From: an uncultured euryarchaeote
GTDB lineage: Archaea; Thermoplasmatota; Poseidoniia; Poseidoniales; Poseidoniaceae
Direction: 5' to 3'
DNA: 13,943 bases
NCBI GenBank assembly: GCA_937881505.1
Contig: CALGEM010000031.1
Span: 1-13,943, forward strand
A program made the translations under genes and the position numbers. The notes under the pieces were generated by a model. That model saw nothing but the letters and a program-made list of their open reading frames with translations. It made no database searches and was not told the origin of the DNA. Positions 13,539-13,943 of the stretch are shown here, piece after piece. Positions within the stretch are counted from its first letter, which is position 1. The number at the start of each line of letters is the position of its first letter.

Positions 13539-13943
13539 ATGACCGTCGTGGCTCTGTTCGCTGACCACGAGCACGTTCTGGTCTCGGCGGTCATCGAGCG
13601 AGGCATGATGGAAGGATTGACATTCAGTGTATCGCCAGAGATGATGCCGTTGCTTCGTCAACGCTACGGCGCTTCCCTAGAATCCTTTCCCGATGCCATT
13701 CAATCCCACGATGCCTCTGTAGTCGTCGATTGGTCGCTCGAAATGACAGACTCCTCCCCTTCATCGGCCGTTCCAGCACAACGACGAATGAAACTCACCT
13801 TTCATGGAGAGGAAAGTTATGAAGAGAGTGACGGCACCACAACCGTCCACATTCACGATATGCTCCCTCCGGCGAGGAACTCGAGCACCGCTAACCTGTT
13901 TCGCACATGGTTAGAAGAACTTGACGAAGATGCTTATGGCAGT
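13539..13943 (+). CDS. Unrecognised protein, 3' partial, runs off the window
   Basis: An open frame of 135 codons without a stop up to the last base. It begins MTVVALFADHEHVLVSAVIE and is acidic, with alternating hydrophobic stretches and charged segments and no signal peptide, membrane helix or known motif. Because it has no end here, length and family cannot be judged. Codon use matches the other genes of the window, which supports real coding. ATG 13539 is the first ATG in frame, but the only good ribosome site points to ATG 13513 in another frame. The true N-terminus may therefore include that piece through a frameshift or a sequence error of one base. It is transcribed divergently from the PRC-barrel gene across the AT-rich region. 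Confidence 0.6.
   Translation, partial: MTVVALFADHEHVLVSAVIERGMMEGLTFSVSPEMMPLLRQRYGASLESFPDAIQSHDASVVVDWSLEMTDSSPSSAVPAQRRMKLTFHGEESYEESDGTTTVHIHDMLPPARNSSTANLFRTWLEELDEDAYGS

Overview
This window looks like a piece of an archaeal chromosome, most probably a planktonic marine euryarchaeon of the Poseidoniales (Marine Group II) or a close Thermoplasmatota relative. The archaeal assignment rests on a ribosomal cluster of archaeal/eukaryotic type (L7Ae, eS28, eL24) followed by nucleoside diphosphate kinase and an aIF5B-type initiation factor, on TATA-like promoters, and on Shine-Dalgarno sites of the GGAGGTGA type. The lineage is inferred from the kind of surface protein present (Asp-rich thrombospondin-3-like repeats, one membrane helix, acidic tail ending in a W-x(5)-W-x(2)-YG motif). 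It would need a phylogeny to confirm.

Positions 1-5209, + strand. An open frame runs in from the left edge. Its first 101 codons are an unmistakable internal piece of an ADP-ribosylglycohydrolase-like protein. After codon 101 it changes abruptly into a roughly 550-residue proline-free coiled coil with a Pro-rich repetitive tail. This is either a rearrangement that made a fusion or an assembly chimera. A secreted, membrane-anchored beta-propeller/calcium-repeat protein follows.

Positions 5206-7850, - strand. In transcription order: a MoxR AAA+ ATPase with its own promoter, a Soj-like ParA ATPase, a small ribbon-helix-helix protein, and an unrecognised 87-residue protein that overlaps the RHH gene by ATGA. 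ParA followed by a small RHH protein is the layout of type Ib partition systems and of archaeal SegAB, so this block is the best candidate for a little-described segregation module.

Positions 7949-13129, - strand. This is the housekeeping block, in transcription order: PRC-barrel protein, tRNA-Ile(GAT), ribose-phosphate pyrophosphokinase, then L7Ae, eS28, eL24, ndk and infB (aIF5B). Intergenic gaps are short, and the eS28 stop codon lies inside the eL24 Shine-Dalgarno. Two translation proteins carry oddities: aIF5B has a C2HC zinc-finger-like insert between its GTPase/domain II half and its C-terminal half, and eL24 has lost three of the four usual zinc ligands.

Positions 13130-13943. An AT-rich intergenic region of about 400 bases holds several near-identical CCAATTGAAA-type elements, including a perfect 14-bp palindrome that resembles the dyad half of archaeal origin recognition boxes. 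A partial + strand gene of unknown function then runs off the right edge.

Start codons were chosen from Shine-Dalgarno sites, TATA boxes and family length. For several genes this makes the protein shorter than the longest open frame.
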